NCBI RefSeq assembly: GCF_018398425.1
Contig: NZ_JADPMV010000001.1
Coordinates: forward strand, 2,542,001-2,606,000
Source of the DNA: Pseudomonas lalucatii
Lineage (GTDB): Bacteria; Pseudomonadota; Gammaproteobacteria; Pseudomonadales; Pseudomonadaceae
Length of the DNA stretch: 64,000 nt
Reading direction: 5' to 3'
Shown: in pieces, positions 15,720-24,757 of the stretch
Layout: the number at the start of each line of letters is the position of its first letter
Position numbering within the stretch: position 1 is the first letter of the stretch
Position numbers and translations under genes: made by a program
The notes under the pieces: model-generated
The model's input: only the letters and a program-made list of their open reading frames with translations
The model's database searches: none
Told to the model about the DNA's origin: nothing

Positions 15720-16616
15720 TCAGGCGCCGGGACTGAAATGCTTCTGTGCGGTGCCGCGGGCGATCAGCCGCGACAGGTAATCGAGTTTCTGCGGGTCGCG
15801 GTCGACGAAACGCAGGGTCAGCTGCAACCACTCGCTGTCGGCCTTCGGCTCGAAGGCGGCCACCGCGTGCAGGTAACCGTTCAGTCGCGCCACCTCGCCG
15901 CCCTCGCCCTGCTCCAGGTCGAGCACCGCACTTTCCAGCACCTGGGGCAGCGCCTCGCCGCGTTTGACCAGCAGCAGCGCCTCCTTGAGGCTCAGGCCCT
16001 TGATCACGCAGGCCATGCTGCCTCCCGGTAGACGCAGCTGGCCCTGGCCACGGCCGGCGGTCGCCGCCCGGGCCGCGGGCCTGGATGGCGTCGGCGGGAT
16101 GCCGGCCGCGGGCGGGGATGGCGCGGCCTCGGCCTTGATCACCTCGGCCTTGCCGCCGGTCAGGGCGGCCAGCGAGTCATTGCCGAAGCCGCTCGCCAGG
16201 GCCCGGGGCGCCTGGGCCTGGAGGGCCTGCAGCTTGCCGGCGCGGCTCAGGGCCTTCTTCACCTTGGTGACCAGCTGCTCGTTGGAGAAGGGCTTGCCGA
16301 TGAAGTCCGAGACCCCGGCCTGGATCGCCTGCACCACGTTGTCCTTGTCGCCGCGGCTGGTGACCATGATAAAGGGCAGGCTCTTCAGGTTGTCCTGCTC
16401 GCGGCACCAGCCGAGCAGCTCGAGCCCGGACATCTCCGGCATCTCCCAGTCGCAGAGGATCAGGTCGATGGCGACCCGGCCGAGCAGTTGCTGGGCCTTG
16501 CGCCCATTGACGGCTTCATGGATCTGCACGCCCGGGAAGTGATCGCGCAGGCCCTTCTTCACCAAGTCGCGGATAAAGGTCGCATCGTCCACCACCAGCA
16601 CGTTGACTTTACTCAT
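15720..16616 (-). CDS. Response regulator with unusual C-terminal domain, next to phoU
   Basis: A 298-residue protein. The CheY-like receiver domain spans about residues 1-122: VVDDATFIRDLV acid pair, phosphorylation site in LILCDWEMPEMSG, conserved threonine in MVTSR and lysine in FIGKPF. A proline/alanine-rich linker (about 125-195) leads to a 100-residue C-terminal domain that lacks a recognisable helix-turn-helix, GGDEF, EAL or HD motif. The gene follows phoU on the same strand (101-base gap), a position where Pseudomonas genomes carry a response regulator. No partner kinase is in the window. The output is unknown; protein-protein regulation is possible. Confidence 0.75.
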   Translation of the reverse strand: MSKVNVLVVDDATFIRDLVKKGLRDHFPGVQIHEAVNGRKAQQLLGRVAIDLILCDWEMPEMSGLELLGWCREQDNLKSLPFIMVTSRGDKDNVVQAIQAGVSDFIGKPFSNEQLVTKVKKALSRAGKLQALQAQAPRALASGFGNDSLAALTGGKAEVIKAEAAPSPPAAGIPPTPSRPAARAATAGRGQGQLRLPGGSMACVIKGLSLKEALLLVKRGEALPQVLESAVLDLEQGEGGEVARLNGYLHAVAAFEPKADSEWLQLTLRFVDRDPQKLDYLSRLIARGTAQKHFSPGA

Positions 16617-16717
16617 CGGCCACTCCCAGTTCGAATGGCCCCTAGCATAGTCGTGGCGGCTTGCCGCTGGCTAACCCTAAAGCGGCGAACGGCGAGCCAG
16701 GTCCGCCGTCGACGGCC

Positions 16718-17449
16718 TCAGCTGCTCTTGCCGCCGCCCTGCACCTCTTCCTGCATGCGGGTCAGGCCGATGTGCTTCACGTCGGTGCCGCGCACCAGGT
16801 AGATCACCAGCTCGGCGATGTTGCGCGCATGGTCGCCGATGCGCTCCAGCGAACGCAGCGCCCAGATCACGTTGAGCACCCGGGAGATCGAGCGCGGGTC
16901 TTCCATCATGTAGGTGACCAGCTCGCGCAGGGCGGTCTTGTATTCGCGGTCGACGGTCTTGTCGAACTGCGCCACGGCCAGCGCCAGGTCGGCATCGAAG
17001 CGGGCGAAGGCGTCCAGCGCCTGCTGCACCATCTTGCGCACCTGGTCGCCGATATGGCGGATCTCCACGTAGCCACGCGGCGACTCGCCTTCCTCGCACA
17101 GGAGGATGGCGCGCTTGGCGATCTTGGTCGACTCGTCGCCGATGCGCTCCAGGTCGATCACCGACTTGGACACGCTGATGATCAGGCGCAGGTCGGAGGC
17201 CGCCGGCTGGCGGCGGGCGAGGATGCGCACGCACTCCTCGTCGATGTTGCGCTCCATCTGGTTGATCTGGTCGTCGACCTCGCGCACCTGCTGGGCCAGG
17301 CCGGAATCGGCCTCGATCAGCGCGGTGACCGCGTCGTTGACCTGCTTCTCGACCAGGCCGCCCATGGCCAGGAAGTGGCTGCGCACCTCCTCGAGCTCGG
17401 CGTTGAACTGCTGGGAGATGTGGTGGGTAAGGCTGTCTTTGTTGATCAT
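16718..17449 (-). CDS. phoU: PhoU, phosphate signalling regulator
   Basis: A 243-residue all-helical protein with the two PhoU repeats, marked by AKRAILLCEE and EYKTALRELVTYMMEDPRSI and the metal-binding acidic/histidine surface E/DxxxD residues typical of the family. PhoU links the Pst transporter to the PhoR sensor kinase and keeps the Pho regulon off when phosphate is plentiful. It follows pstB by 92 bases on the same strand. The start MINKDSLTHHISQQFNAEL matches family N-termini. Confidence 0.95.
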   Translation of the reverse strand: MINKDSLTHHISQQFNAELEEVRSHFLAMGGLVEKQVNDAVTALIEADSGLAQQVREVDDQINQMERNIDEECVRILARRQPAASDLRLIISVSKSVIDLERIGDESTKIAKRAILLCEEGESPRGYVEIRHIGDQVRKMVQQALDAFARFDADLALAVAQFDKTVDREYKTALRELVTYMMEDPRSISRVLNVIWALRSLERIGDHARNIAELVIYLVRGTDVKHIGLTRMQEEVQGGGKSS

Positions 17450-17541
17450 CTGCGAACCCTTGGGTTAACCGGATACGTTTGCTGGTGGGGATAAGCTGTG
17501 GCGGAGCGCACCACGCGAGGCGGCGTCCTCCGCCAGGGCCA

Positions 17542-18369
17542 TCAACCGTAGCGACCGGTGATGTAGTCCTCGGTCTGCTTCTTTTCCGGGTTGGTGAACA
17601 GGGTATCGGTATCGCCGTACTCGATCAGCTTGCCCATGTACATGAACGCCGTGTAGTCGGACACCCGCGCGGCCTGCTGCATGTTGTGGGTAACGATGAC
17701 GATGGTGTACTTGGATTTCAGTTCGTAGATCAGCTCTTCGACCTTCAGCGTGGAGATCGGATCGAGGGCCGAGCAGGGCTCGTCGAGCAGCAGCACTTCC
17801 GGCTGCACCGCCACGGTACGGGCGATCACCAGGCGCTGTTGCTGGCCGCCGGACAGGCCCAGGGCCGAGTCGTGCAGACGGTCCTTGACCTCGTCCCACA
17901 GCGCCGCGCTCTTCAGCGCCCACTCCACCGTCTCGTCGAGTACGCGCTTCTGGTTCACGCCCTGGATGCGCAGGCCGTAGACCACGTTCTCGTAGATGCT
18001 CTTGGGGAAGGGGTTGGGCTTCTGGAACACCATGCCGACGCGGCGGCGCAGCTCGGCCACGTCCTCGCCCTTGCGGTAGATGTTGCGCCCGTCGAGGTTG
18101 ATCTCACCTTCCACACGGCAACCGTCGACCAGGTCGTTCATCCGGTTGAAGGTGCGCAGCAGGGTGGACTTGCCGCAGCCGGACGGGCCGATGAAGGCGG
18201 TCACGCGCTGGCGCGGGATGTTCAGTTGCACATCGAACAGGGCCTGCTTGTCGCCGTAGAACAGGTTCAGGCCGGGCACTTCGATGGCCACGGCCTCCTG
18301 GTTCAGGTCCAGGCTCTGCTTGTCGCGGCCCAGGGCGGAGATATCGATACCGTGTGCTTGGTGCTGCAT
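17542..18369 (-). CDS. pstB: PstB, phosphate ABC transporter ATPase
   Basis: A 275-residue ABC ATPase: Walker [10 protein letters not shown] (residues 61-69), signature [12 protein letters not shown], Walker [14 protein letters not shown] and the switch histidine in IVIVTHN. The PSG(C)[15 protein letters not shown] stretch and the C-terminal [10 protein letters not shown] ending are typical of PstB. It couples ATP hydrolysis to phosphate import through PstC and PstA, and takes part in PhoU/PhoR signalling. It lies 69 bases downstream of pstA. Confidence 0.96.
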   Translation of the reverse strand: MQHQAHGIDISALGRDKQSLDLNQEAVAIEVPGLNLFYGDKQALFDVQLNIPRQRVTAFIGPSGCGKSTLLRTFNRMNDLVDGCRVEGEINLDGRNIYRKGEDVAELRRRVGMVFQKPNPFPKSIYENVVYGLRIQGVNQKRVLDETVEWALKSAALWDEVKDRLHDSALGLSGGQQQRLVIARTVAVQPEVLLLDEPCSALDPISTLKVEELIYELKSKYTIVIVTHNMQQAARVSDYTAFMYMGKLIEYGDTDTLFTNPEKKQTEDYITGRYG

Positions 18370-18438
18370 GGGGGACTCCCTACGCTAACAATTCGTGGGC
18401 CGCGCCCGCGCCAGGGCGGGCGGCGGCGATAGTCGGTT

Positions 18439-20115
18439 TTAGTGATCCAGCGCCTTGTACTTCTCGCGCAGGTGGTTGCGGATATACACCGCACTGAGGT
18501 TGAGCGAGGCGATCACCAGCACCAGCAGCAGCGCCGTGGCGTACACCAGCGGCCGCGCGGCCTCGACGTTGGGGCTCTGGAAGCCGACGTCGTAGATATG
18601 GAAGCCCAGGTGCATGATCTTCTGGTCCAGGTGCAGGTAGGGGTAGTTGCCGTCCAGCGGCAGGGCCGGCGCCAGCTTGACCACGCCCACCAGCATCAGC
18701 GGCGCGACCTCGCCGGCGGCGCGGGCCACGGCGAGGATCAGGCCGGTCATCATCGCCGGGCTGGCCATCGGCAGCACCACCTTCCACAGCGTCTCGGCCT
18801 TGGTCGCGCCGAGGGCCAGGGAGCCCTCGCGCAGGGCCCGCGGCACGCGGGCCAGGCCCTCCTCGGTGGCGACGATGACCACCGGCACGGCGAGGATCGC
18901 CAGGGTCAGCGAGGCCCACATCAGGCCCGGCGTACCGAAGGTCGGCGCCGGCGCGGCCTCGGCGAAGAACAGGCTGTCGATCGAGCCGCCCAGCACGTAG
19001 ACGAAGAAGCCCAGGCCGAATACGCCGTAGACGATCGACGGCACGCCGGCCAGGTTGTTCACCGCGATGCGGATGATCCGGGTCAGCGCCCCCTGCTTGG
19101 CATACTCGCGCAGGTAGATGGCCGCCAGCACGCCGACCGGGGTGACGATCACCGCCATGATCAGGGTCATCATCACGGTGCCGAAGATGGCCGGGAAGAT
19201 GCCGCCCTCGGTGTTCGCCTCGCGTGGGTCATCGCTGACGAATTCCCAGACCTTGGCGAAATAGAAACCCAGCTTGTCCAGGGTCCCCATGGCGTTGGGC
19301 TGGAAGACGCGAACCACCTTGCCCAGGCTGATCTCCTGCTCGCGGCCGTCGACCGTCCTGACCGTGACGCTGTCGCGGTTGAACTGCTGGTTGAGGCCCA
19401 CCAGCTCGGCCTCCAGCACCTTGTACTCGGCGTCCCACTGGGCGCGCTCGGCGTCCAGGTCGGCCTGTGCCGCGGCATCCAGCCGGCCCTCCAGCTCCAA
19501 CCTGCGGGTCTTCAGGCGCAGCGCCTCCAGGCCGTGGTTGATGCGGCCGATATCCTTCTTCTCCAGCCGGCTGAGCTGGCCGTGCAGCTCGTCGATGCGG
19601 GCGATACGCTGCTGCAGCTCATCCCAGGCGGCATCGCCCTCGGCGACCAGCTGGCCGTCCTGCTTGACGTTGACCAGGTAGCCGTAGAAGTTGCCCCACT
19701 CGCGGCGCTCCATCACCAGCAGATTGGCCGGCGTATGGGATTCCCGCAGCCATTCGGCGACCACCCAGCTGAAGTCGGCGCCGAACACCTCGCGGTTGCC
19801 CACCTTGAGCAGCTGGCGGGTCATGAACTCGCCGCCCTCGGTGTCCACCGGCAGCCCTGCGGACTTCAGGCGGGCACGGGGCACCTCTTCGGACTGCACC
19901 AGTTCGCCGGCCAGCACGCGCGGGCTTTCACCCGGAACCTGGTAGGTGGATTCGATCACGTCGGCCGGCCAGAAGTGCGCCAGGCCGCGGGTGGCGATCA
20001 CCGCCAGCAGGCCGAGGGTCATGATCACCGCGATGGCGACACCACCGGCGGTCATCCACACCCAGGGCGTGCCGCTCTTGAACCAGGAGTTGAGGTTTTG
20101 CTTTTTCACGTTCAC
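18439..20115 (-). CDS. pstA: PstA, phosphate ABC transporter permease (long Pseudomonas form)
   Basis: A 558-residue protein whose C-terminal half (about residues 280-558) is the PstA permease: TPVGVLAAIYLREYAKQG, NNLAGVPSIVYGVFGLGFFV and the coupling loop EGSLALGATKAETLWKVVLP. Enteric PstA is about 296 residues. Here an N-terminal helix (about 20-45) is followed by about 230 extra residues, mostly predicted periplasmic, with a coiled-coil-like stretch rich in E, L and R near 165-235. It starts 21 bases after pstC. Long PstC and PstA are known in Pseudomonas; the job of the extra domains is not established here. Confidence 0.93.
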   Translation of the reverse strand: MNVKKQNLNSWFKSGTPWVWMTAGGVAIAVIMTLGLLAVIATRGLAHFWPADVIESTYQVPGESPRVLAGELVQSEEVPRARLKSAGLPVDTEGGEFMTRQLLKVGNREVFGADFSWVVAEWLRESHTPANLLVMERREWGNFYGYLVNVKQDGQLVAEGDAAWDELQQRIARIDELHGQLSRLEKKDIGRINHGLEALRLKTRRLELEGRLDAAAQADLDAERAQWDAEYKVLEAELVGLNQQFNRDSVTVRTVDGREQEISLGKVVRVFQPNAMGTLDKLGFYFAKVWEFVSDDPREANTEGGIFPAIFGTVMMTLIMAVIVTPVGVLAAIYLREYAKQGALTRIIRIAVNNLAGVPSIVYGVFGLGFFVYVLGGSIDSLFFAEAAPAPTFGTPGLMWASLTLAILAVPVVIVATEEGLARVPRALREGSLALGATKAETLWKVVLPMASPAMMTGLILAVARAAGEVAPLMLVGVVKLAPALPLDGNYPYLHLDQKIMHLGFHIYDVGFQSPNVEAARPLVYATALLLVLVIASLNLSAVYIRNHLREKYKALDH

Positions 20116-20136
20116 GGACGTCTACCTTCCCGAGTC

Positions 20137-22422
20137 TTAGAGCGAGGCGTATTTCTTGCGCAGGCGGGTACGGATGATCTCCGCCAGCGTATTCATCACG
20201 AAGGTGAAGGACAGCAGCACCAGCGCGGCGAGGAACAGCACGCGGTAGTGGGTACTGCCGACTTCCGACTCCGGCATCTCCACCGCCACGTTGGCGGCCA
20301 GGGTGCGCAGACCCTCGAAGATGTTCATCTCCATGATCGGCGTGTTGCCGGTGGCCATCAGCACGATCATGGTCTCGCCGACCGCGCGGCCCATGCCGAT
20401 CATCAGCGCCGAGAAGATGCCCGGACTGGCGGTGAGGATCACCACCCGGGTCAGGGTCTGCCAGGGCGTCGCCCCCAGGGCCAGGGAGCCGAAGGTCAGG
20501 CTCTTGGGTACGCTGAACACGGCGTCCTCGGCAATCGAGTAGATGTTCGGGATCACCGCGAAGCCCATGGCCAGGCCCACCACCAGGGCGTTGCGCTGGT
20601 CGAAGGGGATGCCCAGGTCGTTGCTCAGCCACATGCGCATGTCGCCGCCGAACAGCCAGTTCTCCAGGTAGCCGCTCATGCTCAGGGAGAAGGTGCCGAC
20701 CAGCAGGATCACCGGAATCAGCAGGGCCGCCTCCCAGCCATCCGGCACCACCAGGCGGATGCGCTCCGGCAGGCGGCTCCAGCCATAGGCGGCCAGGAGG
20801 ATGCCGACCGGCGTGAGCAGCAGCAGGCTGAAGATGCCGGGCAGATGTCCCTCCACATAGGGTGCCAGGAACAGGCCGGCGAAGAAGCCGAGGATCACCG
20901 TCGGCAGCGCCTCCATCAGCTCGATCACCGGCTTGACCTTGCCGCGCATGGCCGGGGCCATGAAGTAGGCGGTGTAGATCGCCGCGCAGATGGCCAGCGG
21001 CGCGGCCAGCAGCATGGCGTAGAAGGCCGCCTTCAGGGTGCCGAAGGTCAGCGGCGAGAGACTCAGCTTGGGCTCGAAGTCGCTGTTGGCCGAGGTCGAC
21101 TGCCAGACGTACTTGGGCTCGTCATAGCTCTCGTACCAGACCTTGCCCCACAGCGAACTCCAGGACACCTCCGGGTGCGGGTTGTCGACCACGAAAGGCA
21201 GGATCTGCCCCTTGGACTCCACCAGCACGCGGCTGGCCCGCGGCGACAGGGTGGCGACGGCCGCGCCCTCGGCAACCTGCTCGACCAGCAGGGTGCGATG
21301 CGCGGTGCTGTGGAAGATGCCCAGCTTGCCGTCTGTGTCCAGGGCCAGGAAGCCCTTGCGGCGCTCTTCCGGAAGGAACTGGGTAATCGCGCTGTCACCG
21401 AGCTTGAAGTCGCGGATGCGGGTCAGGGCCGACTCACCCTCTTCGTCACGCACCATGAACCACTGGGCGATACCACCCTTGCTGTCGCCGACCAGCAGCG
21501 AGATGCCGCCCAGCAGCGGGCTCACGGCGCTGATCTTGGCCTCGCCCTCGCGCAGCTTGTAACGGCCATTGAGGCTGTTGCTGCGCAGGTCGAAGACATC
21601 GGCGGTGGCGCGGCCGTTGAATACATAGAGCCACTGATGACGCGGATCGATCAGCAGCGCGCTGATCGGCTCGGCGATCTGCGGCAGGGCGATGCGCCGT
21701 TCTTCCTGGGTCACCTCGCCGGTGAACTCGTTCTCTTCGCGGCTCATCGACAGCACGTGCAACTCGGCGCCGGTGGCGGCGCTGAGCAGCAGGGTGTCGC
21801 CGCTCTGGCTGATCGCCACGTGCTCCAGGGCCCGGCCCTGGGGATCGAGACCGATCGGCGCCTCGCCGAAGGGGTACTCCAGGCTCGGGGTGATGGTCTT
21901 GACGTTGTCCGGATAGGTCACCCGGTAGTTCTGCTTGAACACCAGCACCTGGCCGTTGGACAGGCCCAGGGCGACTCGGCGGCTACCCGGCTGATCCTCG
22001 CTAAAGGAAACGATGCTGGCGCCGGCCGGCAGCGGCAGCTGGACGCTGCTCAGCGCCGCGCCGTCCTTGGTGGCGAAGAACTGCACCTGGCCGGCGCGAT
22101 TGAGGCGCATGGCCACCTTGTTCTGCTCTTCCACCGCCAGCAGCAAGGCCTCGCCTTGCTCGGCCAGCCAGGCGGGCTGCTGCGCCTCGCGCGCCTCCAG
22201 CTCGGCGCCGGAGAAGATCGGCAGCACCACATGGGCCAGGTAGAAGAAGATCAGGGTGATCGCAGCCAGCACGACCAGGCCGCCGATGGACACGTACCAA
22301 TGCGCCAGGCGGTCCTTGATGGCCCGCATGCGGCGCTTGCGCTGCATGGCCGGGGTGTTGAAGTCCAGCCGTTGGCTGCTGTTCAGAGGTGCGGTCATGG
22401 TGTCGGTGGCCAAGTCGGTCAT
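20137..22422 (-). CDS. pstC: PstC, phosphate ABC transporter permease (long form)
   Basis: A 761-residue protein. After a first helix near residues 45-70 comes a large periplasmic insertion of about 380 residues with repeated beta-like segments (for example GLSNGQVLVF, LDTDGKLGIFH and FNGRATADVFDLR), suggestive of a propeller. The C-terminal permease domain carries VGILLAAYGWSRLP, SIAEDAVFSVPKSLTFGSLA and LGATPWQTLTRVV. Enteric PstC is about 320 residues. ATG 22422 (MTDLATDTMTAPLNSSQR) is preferred over the frame's upstream extension because the PHO-type promoter lies just before it. The gene has its own promoter in addition to any readthrough from pstS. Confidence 0.92.
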   Translation of the reverse strand: MTDLATDTMTAPLNSSQRLDFNTPAMQRKRRMRAIKDRLAHWYVSIGGLVVLAAITLIFFYLAHVVLPIFSGAELEAREAQQPAWLAEQGEALLLAVEEQNKVAMRLNRAGQVQFFATKDGAALSSVQLPLPAGASIVSFSEDQPGSRRVALGLSNGQVLVFKQNYRVTYPDNVKTITPSLEYPFGEAPIGLDPQGRALEHVAISQSGDTLLLSAATGAELHVLSMSREENEFTGEVTQEERRIALPQIAEPISALLIDPRHQWLYVFNGRATADVFDLRSNSLNGRYKLREGEAKISAVSPLLGGISLLVGDSKGGIAQWFMVRDEEGESALTRIRDFKLGDSAITQFLPEERRKGFLALDTDGKLGIFHSTAHRTLLVEQVAEGAAVATLSPRASRVLVESKGQILPFVVDNPHPEVSWSSLWGKVWYESYDEPKYVWQSTSANSDFEPKLSLSPLTFGTLKAAFYAMLLAAPLAICAAIYTAYFMAPAMRGKVKPVIELMEALPTVILGFFAGLFLAPYVEGHLPGIFSLLLLTPVGILLAAYGWSRLPERIRLVVPDGWEAALLIPVILLVGTFSLSMSGYLENWLFGGDMRMWLSNDLGIPFDQRNALVVGLAMGFAVIPNIYSIAEDAVFSVPKSLTFGSLALGATPWQTLTRVVILTASPGIFSALMIGMGRAVGETMIVLMATGNTPIMEMNIFEGLRTLAANVAVEMPESEVGSTHYRVLFLAALVLLSFTFVMNTLAEIIRTRLRKKYASL

Positions 22423-22474
22423 ACGAAAATCTCTGGGCAGTTGCGCACACGCGCCGCCGGATAAGCGGACCGTC

Positions 22475-22508
22475 AATCTAACCGCCTTGTATGACAGAAA
22501 GATTACAG
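22475..22508 (-). promoter_or_regulatory. PHO box and -10 of pstC
   Basis: On the minus strand CTGTAAT-CTTT-CTGTCAT (22491-22508) gives two PhoB half-sites with 11-base period. After exactly 10 bases follows TAGATT (22475-22480). In PhoB promoters the box replaces the -35 and lies about 10 bases before the -10, as here. Confidence 0.88.
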
Positions 22509-22525
22509 CGTGGTGACGCAACAAC

Positions 22526-22553
22526 GCCCACCGCTCCTCGGGGAGCGGCGGGC
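22526..22553 (-). terminator. Stem-loop between pstS and pstC
   Basis: A 12-bp stem (GCCCGCCGCTCC with GGAGCGGTGGGC, one G-T pair) and a 4-base loop, followed on the minus strand by GTTGTTG and not a clean T-run. It probably stops or trims most pstS transcripts so that PstS exceeds the permease. Confidence 0.65.
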
Positions 22554-22603
22554 GCGTCTAGCGCGTGCCGCGGCACAGGGCCGCGGCGAGGTCGGCGGCC
22601 TGC

Positions 22604-23572
22604 TTAGAGACCGAGTTCCTTCAGGGTTTTCTCAGCAACCTTGGCCGGCAGCGGGATGTAGCCATCCTTGACCACCACTTCCTGCCCCTGCTTGGACATC
22701 ACCAGCTTGACGAACTCCGCTTCCAGCGGGCTCAGGGCCTTGTTCGGCGCCTTGTTCACGTAGACGTAGAGGAAACGCGACAGCGGGAACTTGCCAGCCA
22801 GGGCGTTCTCTTCGGTGGCGTCGAAGGCTTCACCGCCCTTCTTCGACAGCGGCACGGCGCGAACGCTGGAGGTCTTGTAGCCGATGCCCGAATAGCCGAT
22901 GGCGTTCAGGGTGCTGGAAATCGACTGTACCACGGAAGCCGAACCCGGCTGCTCGTTGACGTTGGGCTTGAAGTCGCCCTTGCACAGGGCCTCTTCCTTG
23001 AAGTAGCCGTAGGTACCGGACACCGAGTTACGACCGAACAGCTGGATCGGCTTGGCCGCCCAGTCGCCGCTCAGACCGAGGTCGCCCCAGGTCTTGGCGT
23101 TCTGCGCCGCACCGCACAGGCGGGTGCTGGAGAAGATGGCATCGACCTGGGCCATGTCCAGGCTCTTGATCGGGTTGTCCTTGTGCACGAACACCGCCAG
23201 GGCGTCGATGGCGACCGGGACGGCGGTCGGCTTGTAGCCGTACTTCTCTTCGAAGGCCTGCAGCTCGGCATCCTTCATCTTGCGGCTCATCGGGCCGAGG
23301 TTGGAGGTGCCCTCGGTCAACGCGGGCGGCGCGGTGGAGGAACCGGCGGCCTGGATCTGGATGTTCACGTTCGGGTAGAGCTTCTTGTAGTCCTCGGCCC
23401 ACAGCGTCATCAGGTTGGCCAGGGTGTCGGAACCTACGCTCGACAGGTTGCCGGATACGCCCGAAGTCTTCTCATAGGCCGGCAGTGCCGGATCGACAGC
23501 AGCAACCGCGGTGGCGGTGGCGGCGCCAGCGGCAACGAACGTCATGGCCGCCATCAAACGCGTAAGTTTCAT
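22604..23572 (-). CDS. pstS: PstS, periplasmic phosphate-binding protein
   Basis: A 322-residue PstS-family protein with a signal peptide (about residues 1-25, ending near AVAAV). Phosphate-site segments are [35 protein letters not shown] and [16 protein letters not shown]. It captures phosphate in the periplasm and hands it to PstCA. ATG 23572 has an AGGAG site 6 bases upstream. Its gene is separated from pstC by 181 bases containing a hairpin and a second PHO promoter. Confidence 0.96.
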   Translation of the reverse strand: MKLTRLMAAMTFVAAGAATATAVAAVDPALPAYEKTSGVSGNLSSVGSDTLANLMTLWAEDYKKLYPNVNIQIQAAGSSTAPPALTEGTSNLGPMSRKMKDAELQAFEEKYGYKPTAVPVAIDALAVFVHKDNPIKSLDMAQVDAIFSSTRLCGAAQNAKTWGDLGLSGDWAAKPIQLFGRNSVSGTYGYFKEEALCKGDFKPNVNEQPGSASVVQSISSTLNAIGYSGIGYKTSSVRAVPLSKKGGEAFDATEENALAGKFPLSRFLYVYVNKAPNKALSPLEAEFVKLVMSKQGQEVVVKDGYIPLPAKVAEKTLKELGL

Positions 23573-23632
23573 GCCTTGCTCCTAAGCTAGAGGGGTGTGG
23601 ATCGAGGCCAAGTATCTGCAGGCCGTGTGAGC

Positions 23633-23666
23633 AATCTATGAAACCAATGTGACAATTAAATGACCG
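23633..23666 (-). promoter_or_regulatory. PHO box and -10 of pstS
   Basis: On the minus strand CGGTCAT-TTAA-TTGTCAC (23649-23666) is followed after 10 bases by TAGATT (23633-23638). A third 7-mer, GTTTCAT, follows at the same 11-base period (23638-23644) and overlaps the -10. Spacing and -10 sequence equal those at pstC. Confidence 0.86.
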
Positions 23667-23823
23667 TAGCCGCATTTGCGTGAAATGCCCGGAAATACAT
23701 GGCCAACACCGGCGGGCGGGCATCGTGGTCGCCCGGCGACCGCTCAGTCGGTATACTCGCCAAACCCGCAATGCTGCGGGCTCCGCGCCCACAACAACAA
23801 CCGCGCCGCGAGCCATACCCGAG

Positions 23824-24225
23824 ATGAACGAATTCGAACAGGATGATCCGATTCCGCAAGGCGACCTGGCCCTGCAGATCACCGCGCTGCCACGCGAGAC
23901 CAATGGTTTCGGCGATATCTTCGGCGGCTGGCTGGTGGCGCAGATGGACCTGGCCGGCACCGCCATGGCCAGCAAGGTCGCCGGCGGCCGCGTCGCCACG
24001 GTGGCCATCGACCGCATGGCCTTCCTGGTGCCGGTCGCCGTCGGCGCCCAGCTGTCGTTCTACACCCAGACCCTGGAAGTCGGCCGCAGCTCGATCCAGA
24101 TGCTGGTCGAGGTGTGGAGCGACGACCCGCTGTCCAGCGAATGGCGCAAGGTCACCGAGGCGGTATTCGTGTTCGTCGCCATCGACGGCAGCGGTCGCAC
24201 CCGTCCCGTGCCGCCACGCCGCTAG
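23824..24225 (+). CDS. Acyl-CoA thioesterase, YciA/hotdog family
   Basis: A 133-residue single-hotdog thioesterase. The sequence ETNGFGDIFGGWLVAQMDLAG carries the family's asparagine and catalytic aspartate region, and VATVAIDRMAFLVPVAVG is the second conserved strand. It should hydrolyse acyl-CoA thioesters in the cytoplasm. ATG 23824 gives the family length; the open frame runs about 48 codons further upstream without family sequence. It diverges from pstS and stands alone before the ars genes. Substrate range cannot be told from sequence. Confidence 0.8.
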   Translation: MNEFEQDDPIPQGDLALQITALPRETNGFGDIFGGWLVAQMDLAGTAMASKVAGGRVATVAIDRMAFLVPVAVGAQLSFYTQTLEVGRSSIQMLVEVWSDDPLSSEWRKVTEAVFVFVAIDGSGRTRPVPPRR

Positions 24226-24363
24226 CCGTCGCACGTGGCTCGAGCAGGCGTCCCTGCCGACGCCCGAGCGCCCGATACGCGACGGCCACGCCTCGCCACA
24301 GACCACCACGGCCCGCGCCATCGCCGCGCTCCGCCATGCTTGAGCCCATCCGTCATGCTGCAC

Positions 24364-24409
24364 TTGACCCGGGCTCAGGCCTGGACGATCATTTGCATAA
24401 ATGTGCAAA
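24364..24409 (+). promoter_or_regulatory. ars promoter with ArsR operator
   Basis: TTGACC (24364-24369), a 17-base spacer and GATCAT (24387-24392) form a plausible sigma-70 promoter. A perfect palindrome TTTGCA-TAAATG-TGCAAA (24392-24409) overlaps the -10 and ends 12 bases before the arsR start, a position suited to repression by ArsR. Confidence 0.75.
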
Positions 24410-24421
24410 CATGGAAGCAAC

Positions 24422-24757
24422 ATGAGCGAACCCATGATCGCGGCTCTCGCCGCCCTGGCCCAGGGCACTCGGCTACAGGCCTTTCGCCTGCTGGTGAAAA
24501 GCGGCCCGCAAGGCCTGTCGGTCGGCGACCTGGCCGCGCAATTGAAGGTGCCTTTGTCGACCCTGTCCCGTCATCTCGGCCAGCTGCAGCAAGCCCGCCT
24601 GGTCAGGACCTGGCGCGAAGGCCGCCACGTGCTCTACGCCACCGACTGGGCCGGCACCGGCGCCCTGCTGAACTACCTGACCGAGGACTGCTGCCAGGGT
24701 CGCGCCGACCTCAACAGCCTCTGCGACAACTCCGGAGATGGCCAGCCATGCCCCTGA
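24422..24757 (+). CDS. arsR: ArsR-family metalloregulator
   Basis: A 111-residue winged-helix repressor. The recognition helix region is [24 protein letters not shown] (residues 32-55). The usual arsenic motif ELCVCDL in helix 3 is absent. Cysteines lie near the C-terminus instead: C90-C91 in TEDCCQGR, C101 and C109. This resembles ArsR proteins that sense trivalent or methylated arsenicals through a C-terminal vicinal pair. ATG 24422 follows GGAAG. It overlaps arsH by 10 bases, and a palindromic operator lies just upstream, so it probably represses its own operon. The inducer is inferred. Confidence 0.82.
   Translation: MSEPMIAALAALAQGTRLQAFRLLVKSGPQGLSVGDLAAQLKVPLSTLSRHLGQLQQARLVRTWREGRHVLYATDWAGTGALLNYLTEDCCQGRADLNSLCDNSGDGQPCP

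Noticed and set aside
18442..22464. A 1340-codon plus-strand open frame over pstA and pstC
   Set aside because: It is antisense to two certain genes, rich in H, Q, R and G as expected for a GC-rich shadow frame, and has no domain.
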